A stretch of 64,000 nucleotides of DNA from Actinomycetota bacterium. Lineage in GTDB: Bacteria > Actinomycetota > Acidimicrobiia > Acidimicrobiales > Ilumatobacteraceae. Where the stretch lies: contig JACQZZ010000075.1 of NCBI GenBank assembly GCA_016213625.1, positions 1-64,000 of the forward strand, in the 5' to 3' direction. Positions 8,640-15,859 of the stretch are shown here, in pieces. The stretch's first letter is position 1; each line of letters begins with the position of its first letter. The notes below the pieces were generated by a model, which worked only from the letters and a program-made list of their open reading frames with translations, did not search any database and was not told the origin of the DNA. The translations under genes were made by a program, and so were the position numbers.

Positions 8640-9406
8640 GCAGTCCCACCCGCGCACTCCACCGCCTCGAAGTGGGCTCGCTCCCGCGACTCGAGGTCGA
8701 CGTCGTGGCAGGCGAGGTGCGAGTACGCACCGGGCAGCCGGGCGTGGTGGCGATCACCATCGAGACGAACGACGCCTCGCAGATCGAGGTCACCCAGACG
8801 GGCGACACGGTCAGCGTGCACAAGCCGTGGGGCTGGAGCGGGCGCCGTCGACAGGTGCTGGTGCACGCCGAGGTCCCCGAGGGCACCGACATCGTCGTCA
8901 CGGCCACGTCCGCCGAGGTTCGCCTCGACGGCTCGTTCGGTGCCACCAAGGTGCACACCGTCTCCGGCAGCATCACCGTCGGCACCATCGAACGGGGCGA
9001 GGTCGACTCCACCTCAGGCGACGTGAAGCTGCGCACCACCGGCGCGCTCGAGGCATCCACCATTTCGGGCGATGTCACGGTCGGGCACGTACGCGGGCGG
9101 CTGAAGGCGTCGCTCACCTCCGGCGACCTGCGCGCCGACCGCGTCGACGGCGACGCCGAAGTGGCCACGATGTCGGGCGACGTGGCCATCGGTCGATGCG
9201 ACGGCGACGACATCGCCATCCGCAGCGTGTCGGGCGATCTGCGGCTCGCGCTCCCCGGGGGCATCCGGGTCGAACCCGACATCGCCACCGTCAGCGGGAA
9301 GGCCGTCCTGCCCACTGCACCGGCCGCGCCCACCCCGGGCGAGCGCCGACGAGTGCGACTTCGCTTGCGCACCGTGTCGGGCGACATCCGGCTCGAGCGC
9401 TGCTAG
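8636..9406 (+). CDS. DUF4097 family beta-strand repeat protein
   Basis: The product is 256 residues starting at GTG 8636, which overlaps the stop of the upstream gene by 4 bases. The protein is a ladder of short strands with recurring SGD turns (TSGDVKLR, ISGDVTVG, TSGDLRAD, MSGDVAIG, VSGDLRLA, VSGDIRLE), the pattern of DUF4097/DUF4098 adhesin-like beta solenoids. No signal peptide or membrane segment is visible, so it is predicted to be cytoplasmic. The function of the family is poorly defined; some members sit with membrane-stress regulators. Co-translation with an RHH regulator suggests a regulated sensing or scaffold role, which is inference. Confidence 0.8.
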   Translation: MSSPTRALHRLEVGSLPRLEVDVVAGEVRVRTGQPGVVAITIETNDASQIEVTQTGDTVSVHKPWGWSGRRRQVLVHAEVPEGTDIVVTATSAEVRLDGSFGATKVHTVSGSITVGTIERGEVDSTSGDVKLRTTGALEASTISGDVTVGHVRGRLKASLTSGDLRADRVDGDAEVATMSGDVAIGRCDGDDIAIRSVSGDLRLALPGGIRVEPDIATVSGKAVLPTAPAAPTPGERRRVRLRLRTVSGDIRLERC

Positions 9407-9412
9407 CGCGTC

Positions 9413-10192
9413 CTACGGCTTGATGATGAGTGCGTCGTCGATGTGCGGCACGTCGATGCCCCATCGCACCATGCCCTCCTCGACGCGTTTGATGAGCGTC
9501 TCGATGCACTTCACCCGCGCGTAGCGCTTCTGCTCGCCGGCGATCACGTCCCACGGCGCGAGCTTGTGGTGCGTGCGCTCGAACATCTCTTCCGCTGCCC
9601 GTTCGTAATCGCGGTTCTTCTCGCGGTTGCGCCAGTCCTCGTCGGTGAGCTTCCACGCCTTCAGCGGGTCTTGACCACGGCTTTGGAACCGTCGGAGTTG
9701 CTCGTCGTCGCTGATGTGGACGTACATCTTCACCAGGATGAGGCTCTCGATGCACAGCGACTCCTCGAAGTCGACGATCGCCTTGTAGGCCCGCTTCCAC
9801 TCGTCGCGTGAGCAGAAGCCTTCGATGCGCTCGACCAACACTCGGCCGTACCAGCTGCGGTCGAACACACCCATGTGCCCGAGGCCGGGGAGCTCGGTGT
9901 AGAAGCGCCAGAGGAAGTGGTGTTCCTTCTCCAACCTGGACGGGGCGCCATAGCTGACCACCCGGTAGTGCCGGGGGTCGAGGTGGCTCACCATGATCTT
10001 GATGGCACCGCCCTTACCGGCTGCGTCGGGTCCCTCCATCACCACGAGGATGCCCGGGCCGACAGGACCGCCGAGTTGGCCACCCAGTGCCAGCCGCAGC
10101 TGGAGGAACCGTCGTTGCGCCACCAGGACGCGCTTGTCGTACTCGTCCCGGTCGAGCCGCGGCGACAGGTCGAGCTTGTCCAGGAGCCCCAT
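9413..10192 (-). CDS. Polyphosphate kinase 2 family protein
   Basis: The product is 259 residues, the length of a single-domain PPK2. Walker A is seen as EGPDAAGKGGAIK (~residue 55), Walker B as GVFDRSWYGRVLVER, and the conserved FEESLCIESLILVK segment follows. PPK2 enzymes transfer phosphate between polyphosphate and nucleotides; class (NDP or NMP as acceptor) cannot be assigned safely from these motifs. ATG at 10192 (MGLLDKLD) is chosen as the start; an upstream in-frame extension looks non-coding. The gene is convergent with the DUF4097 gene and follows the SDR gene by 23 bases. Confidence 0.9.
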   Translation of the reverse strand: MGLLDKLDLSPRLDRDEYDKRVLVAQRRFLQLRLALGGQLGGPVGPGILVVMEGPDAAGKGGAIKIMVSHLDPRHYRVVSYGAPSRLEKEHHFLWRFYTELPGLGHMGVFDRSWYGRVLVERIEGFCSRDEWKRAYKAIVDFEESLCIESLILVKMYVHISDDEQLRRFQSRGQDPLKAWKLTDEDWRNREKNRDYERAAEEMFERTHHKLAPWDVIAGEQKRYARVKCIETLIKRVEEGMVRWGIDVPHIDDALIIKP

Positions 10193-10215
10193 GATCCAGA
10201 ACCTAGTCGGCGGCG

Positions 10216-10989
10216 TCAGCGCGCGGTCCAACCGCCGTCGACGATGACGCTCTGGCCGGTCATGAACGAGCTGCCCGGCCCCGCCAACAACAGGAGTGCG
10301 GCATCGAGTTCGTGCTCGTCGCCCATCCGCGGAATTGGTGACATCGTGGCGATGAACCGTTGGCTGCCCTCGTCGGACTCCATACCGGCGGTCATCTCAC
10401 TGCGGAACCAACCCGGGCACAGCGCGTTCACCCGCACCCCTTTGCGAGCCCACTGTGCCGCCAGTTCGCGGGTGAGGTTCACCACCGCACCCTTCGACGC
10501 GCAGTAGTGCGCCTGCTTCACCGGCGAGGCGGCCACGTGGCCGAGCATGCTGGCGATGTTGACGATGCTGCCGCCGCCGTGGGCGATCATCGTGGGCGTC
10601 GCCAACTTGCACAGATGCCAGATGGCGGTGACGTTCAGTTCCATCGTGGCGCGGAACTCCTCCAGCGACTCTTCCTCCACCGCCACCTTGTGGCCGATGC
10701 CGGCGTTGTTCACCAACACGTCGATGCGGCCGAAGCGGTCGATGGTTGCCTGCACGAGGCGTTCGCGGTCCTCCGCCACCGAGAGGTCGGCAGCGACGGC
10801 CAATGAATTGGGCAGGTCGGCCGACAACGCTTCGAGGCGATCGGCGCGCCGCGCCGCCACCACCACGTTGGCGCCCACCGCGTGCAGCACGCGGGCGAAA
10901 CGGTCACCGAGCCCGGCGGAGGCTCCGGTGACGATGGCGGTGCGGCCGTCGAGTCGGAACAGGTCGAGAGGATTGCCCACGGAGGTCAT
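10216..10989 (-). CDS. Short-chain dehydrogenase/reductase
   Basis: The product is 257 residues. Classical SDR features are in order: cofactor motif TGASAGLG (~residue 21), NNAG (~residue 95), a catalytic Ser in IASMLG, Tyr-x-x-x-Lys as YCASK, and the C-terminal VIVDGGW typical of FabG-like enzymes. It is an NAD(P)-dependent oxidoreductase of unknown substrate. The ATG at 10989 has a -10-like CAGAAT 6 bases upstream on the minus strand. It is divergent from the LLM oxidoreductase, with a 34-bp palindrome between the two starts. Confidence 0.88.
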   Translation of the reverse strand: MTSVGNPLDLFRLDGRTAIVTGASAGLGDRFARVLHAVGANVVVAARRADRLEALSADLPNSLAVAADLSVAEDRERLVQATIDRFGRIDVLVNNAGIGHKVAVEEESLEEFRATMELNVTAIWHLCKLATPTMIAHGGGSIVNIASMLGHVAASPVKQAHYCASKGAVVNLTRELAAQWARKGVRVNALCPGWFRSEMTAGMESDEGSQRFIATMSPIPRMGDEHELDAALLLLAGPGSSFMTGQSVIVDGGWTAR

Positions 10990-11006
10990 CCGAGGATTCT
11001 GGAGTA

Positions 11007-11040
11007 CCCGTGCAGCAGAACTTAAGTTCTGCTGCACGGG
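11007..11040. repeat. 34-bp perfect palindrome between divergent oxidoreductase genes
   Basis: The arm at 11007-11023 (CCCGTGCAGCAGAACTT) is mirrored exactly at 11024-11040 with no spacer. It lies in the 68-base gap between the SDR start (10989) and the LLM start (11058). The position between divergent promoters favours a regulator-binding site over a terminator, though the RNA could also fold into a long hairpin. Confidence 0.8.
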
Positions 11041-11057
11041 GGCGCGACGATGCGGGG

Positions 11058-11963
11058 ATGAAGGTTCGCATCGGGTTCGGATTCGGCGTGCGCACCAAAC
11101 TGAACGACAGCGGCTTCGGTGAGGTGGTCGACGCGCTCGAGGCGCTGCGGTTCGACAGCCTGTGGCTGAGCGAGCGCATCGGCGGCGATGCACCCGACCC
11201 TCTGGTGGCGATGGCGTTCGCCGCAGGCCGCACCACCAAGCTCAAGTTCGGGATGAGCGTGATGGTGCTGCCCGGACGCAACCCAGTGGTGTTGGCGAAG
11301 GAACTGGCCACGCTCGACCGCATCTCCAACGGGCGGCTGCTGCCGGCGTTCGGCCTCGGCGTCGCCGACCCGCACGAACAGCAGGCGTTCGGCGTCGAGC
11401 GAGGCGACCGAGCGAAGCTGTTCAACGAAGCCATCACGGTGTTGCGCGGGTGCTGGGCCGAGGGCTCGTTCACCCATCACGGTGAGCACTTCCACTACGA
11501 CGACCTCCGCGTGCTGCCCAAGCCGCGCCAGCACCACGTCGACATCTGGCTCGGCGGCATCGCCCCGTCGGAACTGCGTCGCGTCGGTCGCCTGGCCGAC
11601 GGCTGGCTGCCCAGCTTCGTCACGCCTGACGACGCGGCCCGAGGGCGGGAGGTCATCGAGGCCACCCTCGCCGAACACGGCCGCTCGATCGACGCCGATC
11701 ACTACGGCGCCCTCATCCCCTACTCGCTCGGCCCCGTCCCCGAGGCGGTGTTGGCGGGGTTGGCCCAGCGGCGCCCCGATCTGGAGGACCCCTCGGTGCT
11801 CATCCCCCGGGGCTGGGACGAGCTGATGTCCACCATCGATCGCTTCGTGGCCGTGGGCACGAGCAAGTTCGTGATCCTGCCCATCGTGGAGCCGGCGTCG
11901 CCCACCGAGTGGGTGGCGCACCTCGAGCAGGCGGCCCCGATTGTGCTCGCTCGGCAGACCTGA
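11058..11963 (+). CDS. LLM class (F420-type) flavin-dependent oxidoreductase
   Basis: The product is 301 residues with a luciferase-like TIM barrel: N-terminal MKVRIGFGFGVRT, LEALRFDSLWLSER, VMVLPGRNPVVLAKELATLD and GRLLPAFGLGVADPHEQQAFG. The latter are typical of actinobacterial F420-dependent enzymes of the TIGR03854-like group. Such enzymes use reduced F420 (or FMN) for hydride transfer to a small organic substrate that cannot be inferred here. It shares the palindrome-containing intergenic region with the divergent SDR, suggesting common control. It ends 9 bases from the convergent GGDEF-EAL gene. Confidence 0.85.
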   Translation: MKVRIGFGFGVRTKLNDSGFGEVVDALEALRFDSLWLSERIGGDAPDPLVAMAFAAGRTTKLKFGMSVMVLPGRNPVVLAKELATLDRISNGRLLPAFGLGVADPHEQQAFGVERGDRAKLFNEAITVLRGCWAEGSFTHHGEHFHYDDLRVLPKPRQHHVDIWLGGIAPSELRRVGRLADGWLPSFVTPDDAARGREVIEATLAEHGRSIDADHYGALIPYSLGPVPEAVLAGLAQRRPDLEDPSVLIPRGWDELMSTIDRFVAVGTSKFVILPIVEPASPTEWVAHLEQAAPIVLARQT

Positions 11964-11972
11964 CCGGCGCGG

Positions 11973-13943
11973 TCAGACGCGCAACGGCGCGGTGCCCAAC
12001 AGGCCCAACGCCTGCGCGGCCGGCAGCGGCCGGGAGAACAGGTAGCCCTGCATGGTGTCGCACCCCAGGCCGAGCAGATCGTCGCGGGCGGCCTCGGTCT
12101 CCACGCCCTCGGCGACGACGGTGAGACCCAACTGGTGACCCAGCTCGATCACCGAGGCGACGATGGCCCGGTCCTCCGGACTCGTCTCCATCGCCAGCAC
12201 GAACCCGCGGTCGATCTTCAGCTCGCTCACCGGCAGGTGCCCCAGCGAGCCGAGTGATGTGTAGCCCTGACCGAAGTCGTCGAGGCTCACCTTCACTCCC
12301 GCCGCGTTCAACTCCTCGAGCAGCGCCGTCGCACGCACCGGGTCGGTGGCGAACGACGTCTCGGTGATCTCGAGCACCAACTGATCGGCGCGTACACCGT
12401 GGGCCGCGAGTCGGTTCATGATCCAACCCGGGAGGTCGTCGCGCAGATTGCGAGCCGAGATGTTGACCGCCATCGACAGCTCGGGGTACGACCGCGACCA
12501 TTCCGCCAACTGGGTGAGTGCCGTGTCGACCACCCAGTGGGTCAGCGGACTGATGAGGCCGGTGCTCTCCGCGATGGGGATGAAGTCGTTCGGGGGCACC
12601 ATGCCTCGCGTGGGGTGCACCCACCGCACGAGCGCCTCGAAGGCCACGACTCGCCCGGTCGCGGCCTCCACCTTCGGCTGATAGTGCAGCACCAGTTCGT
12701 CGGCGCCGATGGCCCGCCGGAGTTCGGCGATGAGGCCCAGCCGTTTGGGATCGAACTCGTCGACGCCGGGGTGATACCGGACGATGGCGGCGCGAGCGGT
12801 CTTGGCCGCATAGAGGGCCAGGTCGGCACGCTGCACCAGGCTGTCGGCGTGGTCGGCATCGCACGGCCACATCGCGTAGCCCATGCTCGCCTCCACGCTC
12901 ACCACCACACCGCCCAGCTCGGCTTCCTGCGCCAGGTAGTCCTGCAGTCGGCGCAGGATGGCCTCCACGGAGTCGGAGCGAACACCGGGAAGGATGACAC
13001 CGAACTCGTCGCCGCCCAGCCGGGCCACGGTGTCACCGGGACGGAGCGCAGCGGTGAGCCGCTCGGCCACGATGCGCAGGAGTGCGTCGCCGTTGCGGTG
13101 CCCGAGCGTGTCGTTGACCTCCTTGAAGCGGTCGATGTCGATCACCACGAGCGCCACGTCGGTTCCGAGCCGTCCCGCCGCGGCGAGCGCGGCGTCCACC
13201 CGGTCGGCGTAGATCGCGCGGCCGGGCAACCCGGTCAGTTGGTCGTGCAGCGCGACGCGCTCGGCCTGCTCGGAGTGTCGGCGGACGCGACGCGCCACCG
13301 ACAGCACGAGCGCCGCCAGCACCATCCAGAGAATGGCCAGGCCGACGACGATGGTGAAGAGGAGTCGGTTCAGGGTGTGCTGCTGACCTTCGGCGATGGG
13401 CGCATAGGGCAGGTACATCTCGGCCACACCGACCACCCGATCGGGCTGGCCGACTGCGTACAGGGCGATGTATGCCTCCACAGCCGGGGCACCGTCGACC
13501 TGCTTGCCGTCGACTGCGTCCGACCCGACGGTGGTGAGCGCGACCAGCGAACCCAGTTCCACGGCTTCCTGGACCTCAGGGTCGATGATGGCGTCGCCGG
13601 GGCCGGCCGCCGGGTCGGCCGCGTCGAACACGATCTGCCCGTCGTTGGTGCGCAACCGCAACTGCAGCACCGTGCCCCGCTCGAGCAGGGTGCTGGTGGT
13701 GCGGGCGATGTCGACTCGCTCGTCACTGGTGAGTCCGAGGCTGAACGGCTGGCCGCGGAGGAACGGTTCGAGGGCGGCAGCCGAGACCGTGGCGGCGTGC
13801 GCTCGGGCCTCCTGGATGGCGTCGCGTTCGATTTCTGTGCGGAACGTGTGGGTGAGGACGAACCCGAGCCAGACCACGGGCACGAGCGTGACGAGTGCAT
13901 AGGCGCCAAAGCGACGAAGCCCTCCCCACCCGGTCGTTTCCAT
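11973..13943 (-). CDS. Membrane GGDEF-EAL cyclic-di-GMP protein
   Basis: The product is 656 residues. TM1 (~12-32) and TM2 (~192-215) bracket an extracytoplasmic sensor region of about 155 residues. A GGDEF domain follows with intact GGDEF at 310-314, then an EAL domain with EALVRW at 436-441, NISARNL, EITE, DDFGQGYTS, LKIDRGF and AEGVET. All expected metal and catalytic residues of the EAL domain appear present, so the protein could both make and degrade c-di-GMP, with one activity perhaps dominant. The sensor domain is not a family I recognise. The gene is divergent from the subtilase gene, with 140 bases between them. Confidence 0.92.
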   Translation of the reverse strand: METTGWGGLRRFGAYALVTLVPVVWLGFVLTHTFRTEIERDAIQEARAHAATVSAAALEPFLRGQPFSLGLTSDERVDIARTTSTLLERGTVLQLRLRTNDGQIVFDAADPAAGPGDAIIDPEVQEAVELGSLVALTTVGSDAVDGKQVDGAPAVEAYIALYAVGQPDRVVGVAEMYLPYAPIAEGQQHTLNRLLFTIVVGLAILWMVLAALVLSVARRVRRHSEQAERVALHDQLTGLPGRAIYADRVDAALAAAGRLGTDVALVVIDIDRFKEVNDTLGHRNGDALLRIVAERLTAALRPGDTVARLGGDEFGVILPGVRSDSVEAILRRLQDYLAQEAELGGVVVSVEASMGYAMWPCDADHADSLVQRADLALYAAKTARAAIVRYHPGVDEFDPKRLGLIAELRRAIGADELVLHYQPKVEAATGRVVAFEALVRWVHPTRGMVPPNDFIPIAESTGLISPLTHWVVDTALTQLAEWSRSYPELSMAVNISARNLRDDLPGWIMNRLAAHGVRADQLVLEITETSFATDPVRATALLEELNAAGVKVSLDDFGQGYTSLGSLGHLPVSELKIDRGFVLAMETSPEDRAIVASVIELGHQLGLTVVAEGVETEAARDDLLGLGCDTMQGYLFSRPLPAAQALGLLGTAPLRV

Positions 13944-14083
13944 AGGTCTCAGCTATCGGCAAGCGATCCTCAAATCTTGAGGGAAATCAGAGATTCAAGA
14001 AAACCGCAAACTGTGGTTGAGCCGCTGCGTTCCGTGCCGATAAGGAATATGGTTCAAGTAGAGCCCAGCGCAAGGAGACTGCC

Positions 14084-15859
14084 ATGAAGGGCCACACCGA
14101 GCAACACAGCAGGATCGGACGGTGGCTCCTCGTCATCTCCGCCACTCTTCTGCTCGCGCTGAGTGCCACCCCCACCACATCGGCATTCGCCGATTCCAAG
14201 GGTGACGATCGGCACGAAGCGGCGGATGATCTTCCCCTCGGGTCGATGTACCACGTGGTGGACCAGATCGGCGCTCGTCAACTGTGGCAGCAGGGCATCA
14301 CCGGCGCGGGCGTCAACGTGGCGCTCATCGACACCGGCTTCGCTCCCGTCCAGGATCTGCTGGACAGCGGACGGGTGGTCCAGGCCGTCGACCTGTCCGC
14401 CGAGTCCGGCGTCGAGCAGGCCGTGTACGTCGACAACTACGGTCACGGCACCCACATGGCCGGCATCATCGCCGGTCGCTCCCCCGGCGTGAACCCTGCG
14501 CTCGCGGCCGACCACCCCGAATGGTTCCTGGGCGTTGCTCCTGACGCGCAGATCGTCTCGGTGAAGGTGGCGGACAACACGGGTGGCGCCGACATCTCGC
14601 AGGTCATCGCCGGCGTCGACTGGGTCGTCGATCACAACGCCGAGCTCAATGTTCGTGTCATCAATCTCTCGTACGCCAGCGGCTCTGCCCTGCCGTACAA
14701 CACCGATCCGCTCACCTACGCCCTCGAGCGGGCGTGGAACGCGGGCATCGTGGTGGTCGTGGCCGCCGGCAACGACGGCCGCAGGTCGAACGCACTCGCC
14801 AGCCCCGCCCTCGATCCGTACGTGATCGCAGTCGGCGCGGTCGAGGCGAAGGACAACGGCGGCTTCAAGGTCCCGGTGTGGGCCTCTGCCGGTGACGGCG
14901 TCCGCAATCCCGACCTCGCCGCCCCTGGTGCGCACATCGACAGCCTCCGGGCGCCGCTGAGCCGCATCGACATCGAACACCCCGAGGGCTACGTCGATGA
15001 GTTCCTGTTCCGCGGGAGTGGTTCGTCGCAGGCCGCCGCCGTGGTCTCCGGCGCCGCCGCACTGCTGATCGACTCCAACCCGAACCTGCAGCCCGATCAG
15101 GTGAAGGCCCTGCTCACCTCCACCACCTCCAAGGTCCGTGGCGGCAAGGCTCGCCAGGTCGGCAGTGGCCTGGTGCAGGTCGACGACGCCGTTGCCGCCG
15201 GTCGGGTGAGCGTGCCCGTCGCCGATCAGAACTGGGCTCCGTCCGACGGTTCAGGGTTGCTCGAGGCCGCCCGTGGGCCGCTGCACATGGTGATCAACGA
15301 CGTGCCGCTCGTCGGCGAGTACACGGTGCTCGGCGCCGAATGGAAGGGCACCGACTGGCCGGGCACTCGCTGGGCCGACCCCGAAGCCCCCATCGCCACC
15401 CCGTCCGGCGTCCGCTGGTCCGGTGGTTCGTGGATGGGCGTGCGCTGGTCGAGCGCGGCATGGACGGGCGTGCGCTGGAGTGGCGTCCGCTGGTCCGACC
15501 TGGCATGGGATGGCGTGCGCTGGAGTGGCGTCCGCTGGTCCGGTGGCACGTGGGACGGCGTCCGCTGGAGTGGCGTGCGCTGGTCGTCCGATGCATGGTC
15601 CGCCGAATCGTGGACCGGTGTCCGCTGGAGCGGGACGAGTTGGACCGACGCGACCTTCGCTGCCGCCATCTGGGACGGTGTGCGGTGGAGCGGCGTTCGC
15701 TGGTCCGGTGATCGTTGGGACGGTGTCCGCTGGAGTGGCGTACGCTGGAGCGACGTGACATGGGACGGCGTTCGCTGGTCGGGTGTCCGGTGGTCGGGTG
15801 TCCGCTGGAGCGACGGTACTTGGTCGGGCCTTGCCTGGGCTGGCGGTAGCTGGGGGTGA
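14084..15859 (+). CDS. Secreted S8 (subtilisin-like) serine peptidase with GVRWS repeat tail
   Basis: The product is 591 residues. A signal peptide (~1-36, hydrophobic LLVISATLLLALSATP) precedes the S8 domain, with catalytic Asp83 (ALIDTG), His121 (YGHGTHMAG), the oxyanion region AAGND and Ser315 in a GSSQAAAVV context, where subtilases usually have GTSxAxP. After ~residue 440 the protein is a Trp-rich tail with 16 copies of GVRWS, often as W-D-GVRWS-GVRWS pairs. An AAGGAG site precedes the ATG. The stop overlaps the GTG start of the GGDEF-EAL gene (GTGA), so the protease and the c-di-GMP protein are co-translated. The tail is probably a surface-binding or stabilising module; this is inference. 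Confidence 0.9.
   Translation: MKGHTEQHSRIGRWLLVISATLLLALSATPTTSAFADSKGDDRHEAADDLPLGSMYHVVDQIGARQLWQQGITGAGVNVALIDTGFAPVQDLLDSGRVVQAVDLSAESGVEQAVYVDNYGHGTHMAGIIAGRSPGVNPALAADHPEWFLGVAPDAQIVSVKVADNTGGADISQVIAGVDWVVDHNAELNVRVINLSYASGSALPYNTDPLTYALERAWNAGIVVVVAAGNDGRRSNALASPALDPYVIAVGAVEAKDNGGFKVPVWASAGDGVRNPDLAAPGAHIDSLRAPLSRIDIEHPEGYVDEFLFRGSGSSQAAAVVSGAAALLIDSNPNLQPDQVKALLTSTTSKVRGGKARQVGSGLVQVDDAVAAGRVSVPVADQNWAPSDGSGLLEAARGPLHMVINDVPLVGEYTVLGAEWKGTDWPGTRWADPEAPIATPSGVRWSGGSWMGVRWSSAAWTGVRWSGVRWSDLAWDGVRWSGVRWSGGTWDGVRWSGVRWSSDAWSAESWTGVRWSGTSWTDATFAAAIWDGVRWSGVRWSGDRWDGVRWSGVRWSDVTWDGVRWSGVRWSGVRWSDGTWSGLAWAGGSWG
15407..15856 (+). repeat. In-frame tandem repeats encoding 16 GVRWS units
   Basis: The 3' end of the subtilase gene is built of near-identical short units encoding GVRWSG or GVRWSD separated by W-containing spacers. 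Codon choice varies between units (gtc/gtg/gtt, cgc/cgg), which means the protein repeat is older than any recent DNA duplication. Confidence 0.9.

Noticed and set aside
11961-11975. TGACCG-GCG-CGGTCA inverted repeat between convergent stops as a terminator
   Set aside because: Only 6 bp per arm and formed largely by the two stop codons; too weak to call.
13944-14083. Possible c-di-GMP riboswitch between the GGDEF-EAL and subtilase genes
   Set aside because: The conserved GEMM core was not found; only a loose TCTTGA/TCAAGA inverted repeat is present.
12399-14087. 562-residue open frame on the plus strand
   Set aside because: It is antisense to the GGDEF-EAL gene at 11973-13943 and has shadow-type composition.
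15407-15856. CRISPR-like spaced repeats
   Set aside because: The repeats are in frame with the subtilase, encode GVRWS units, vary at third codon positions and have no constant spacer length.
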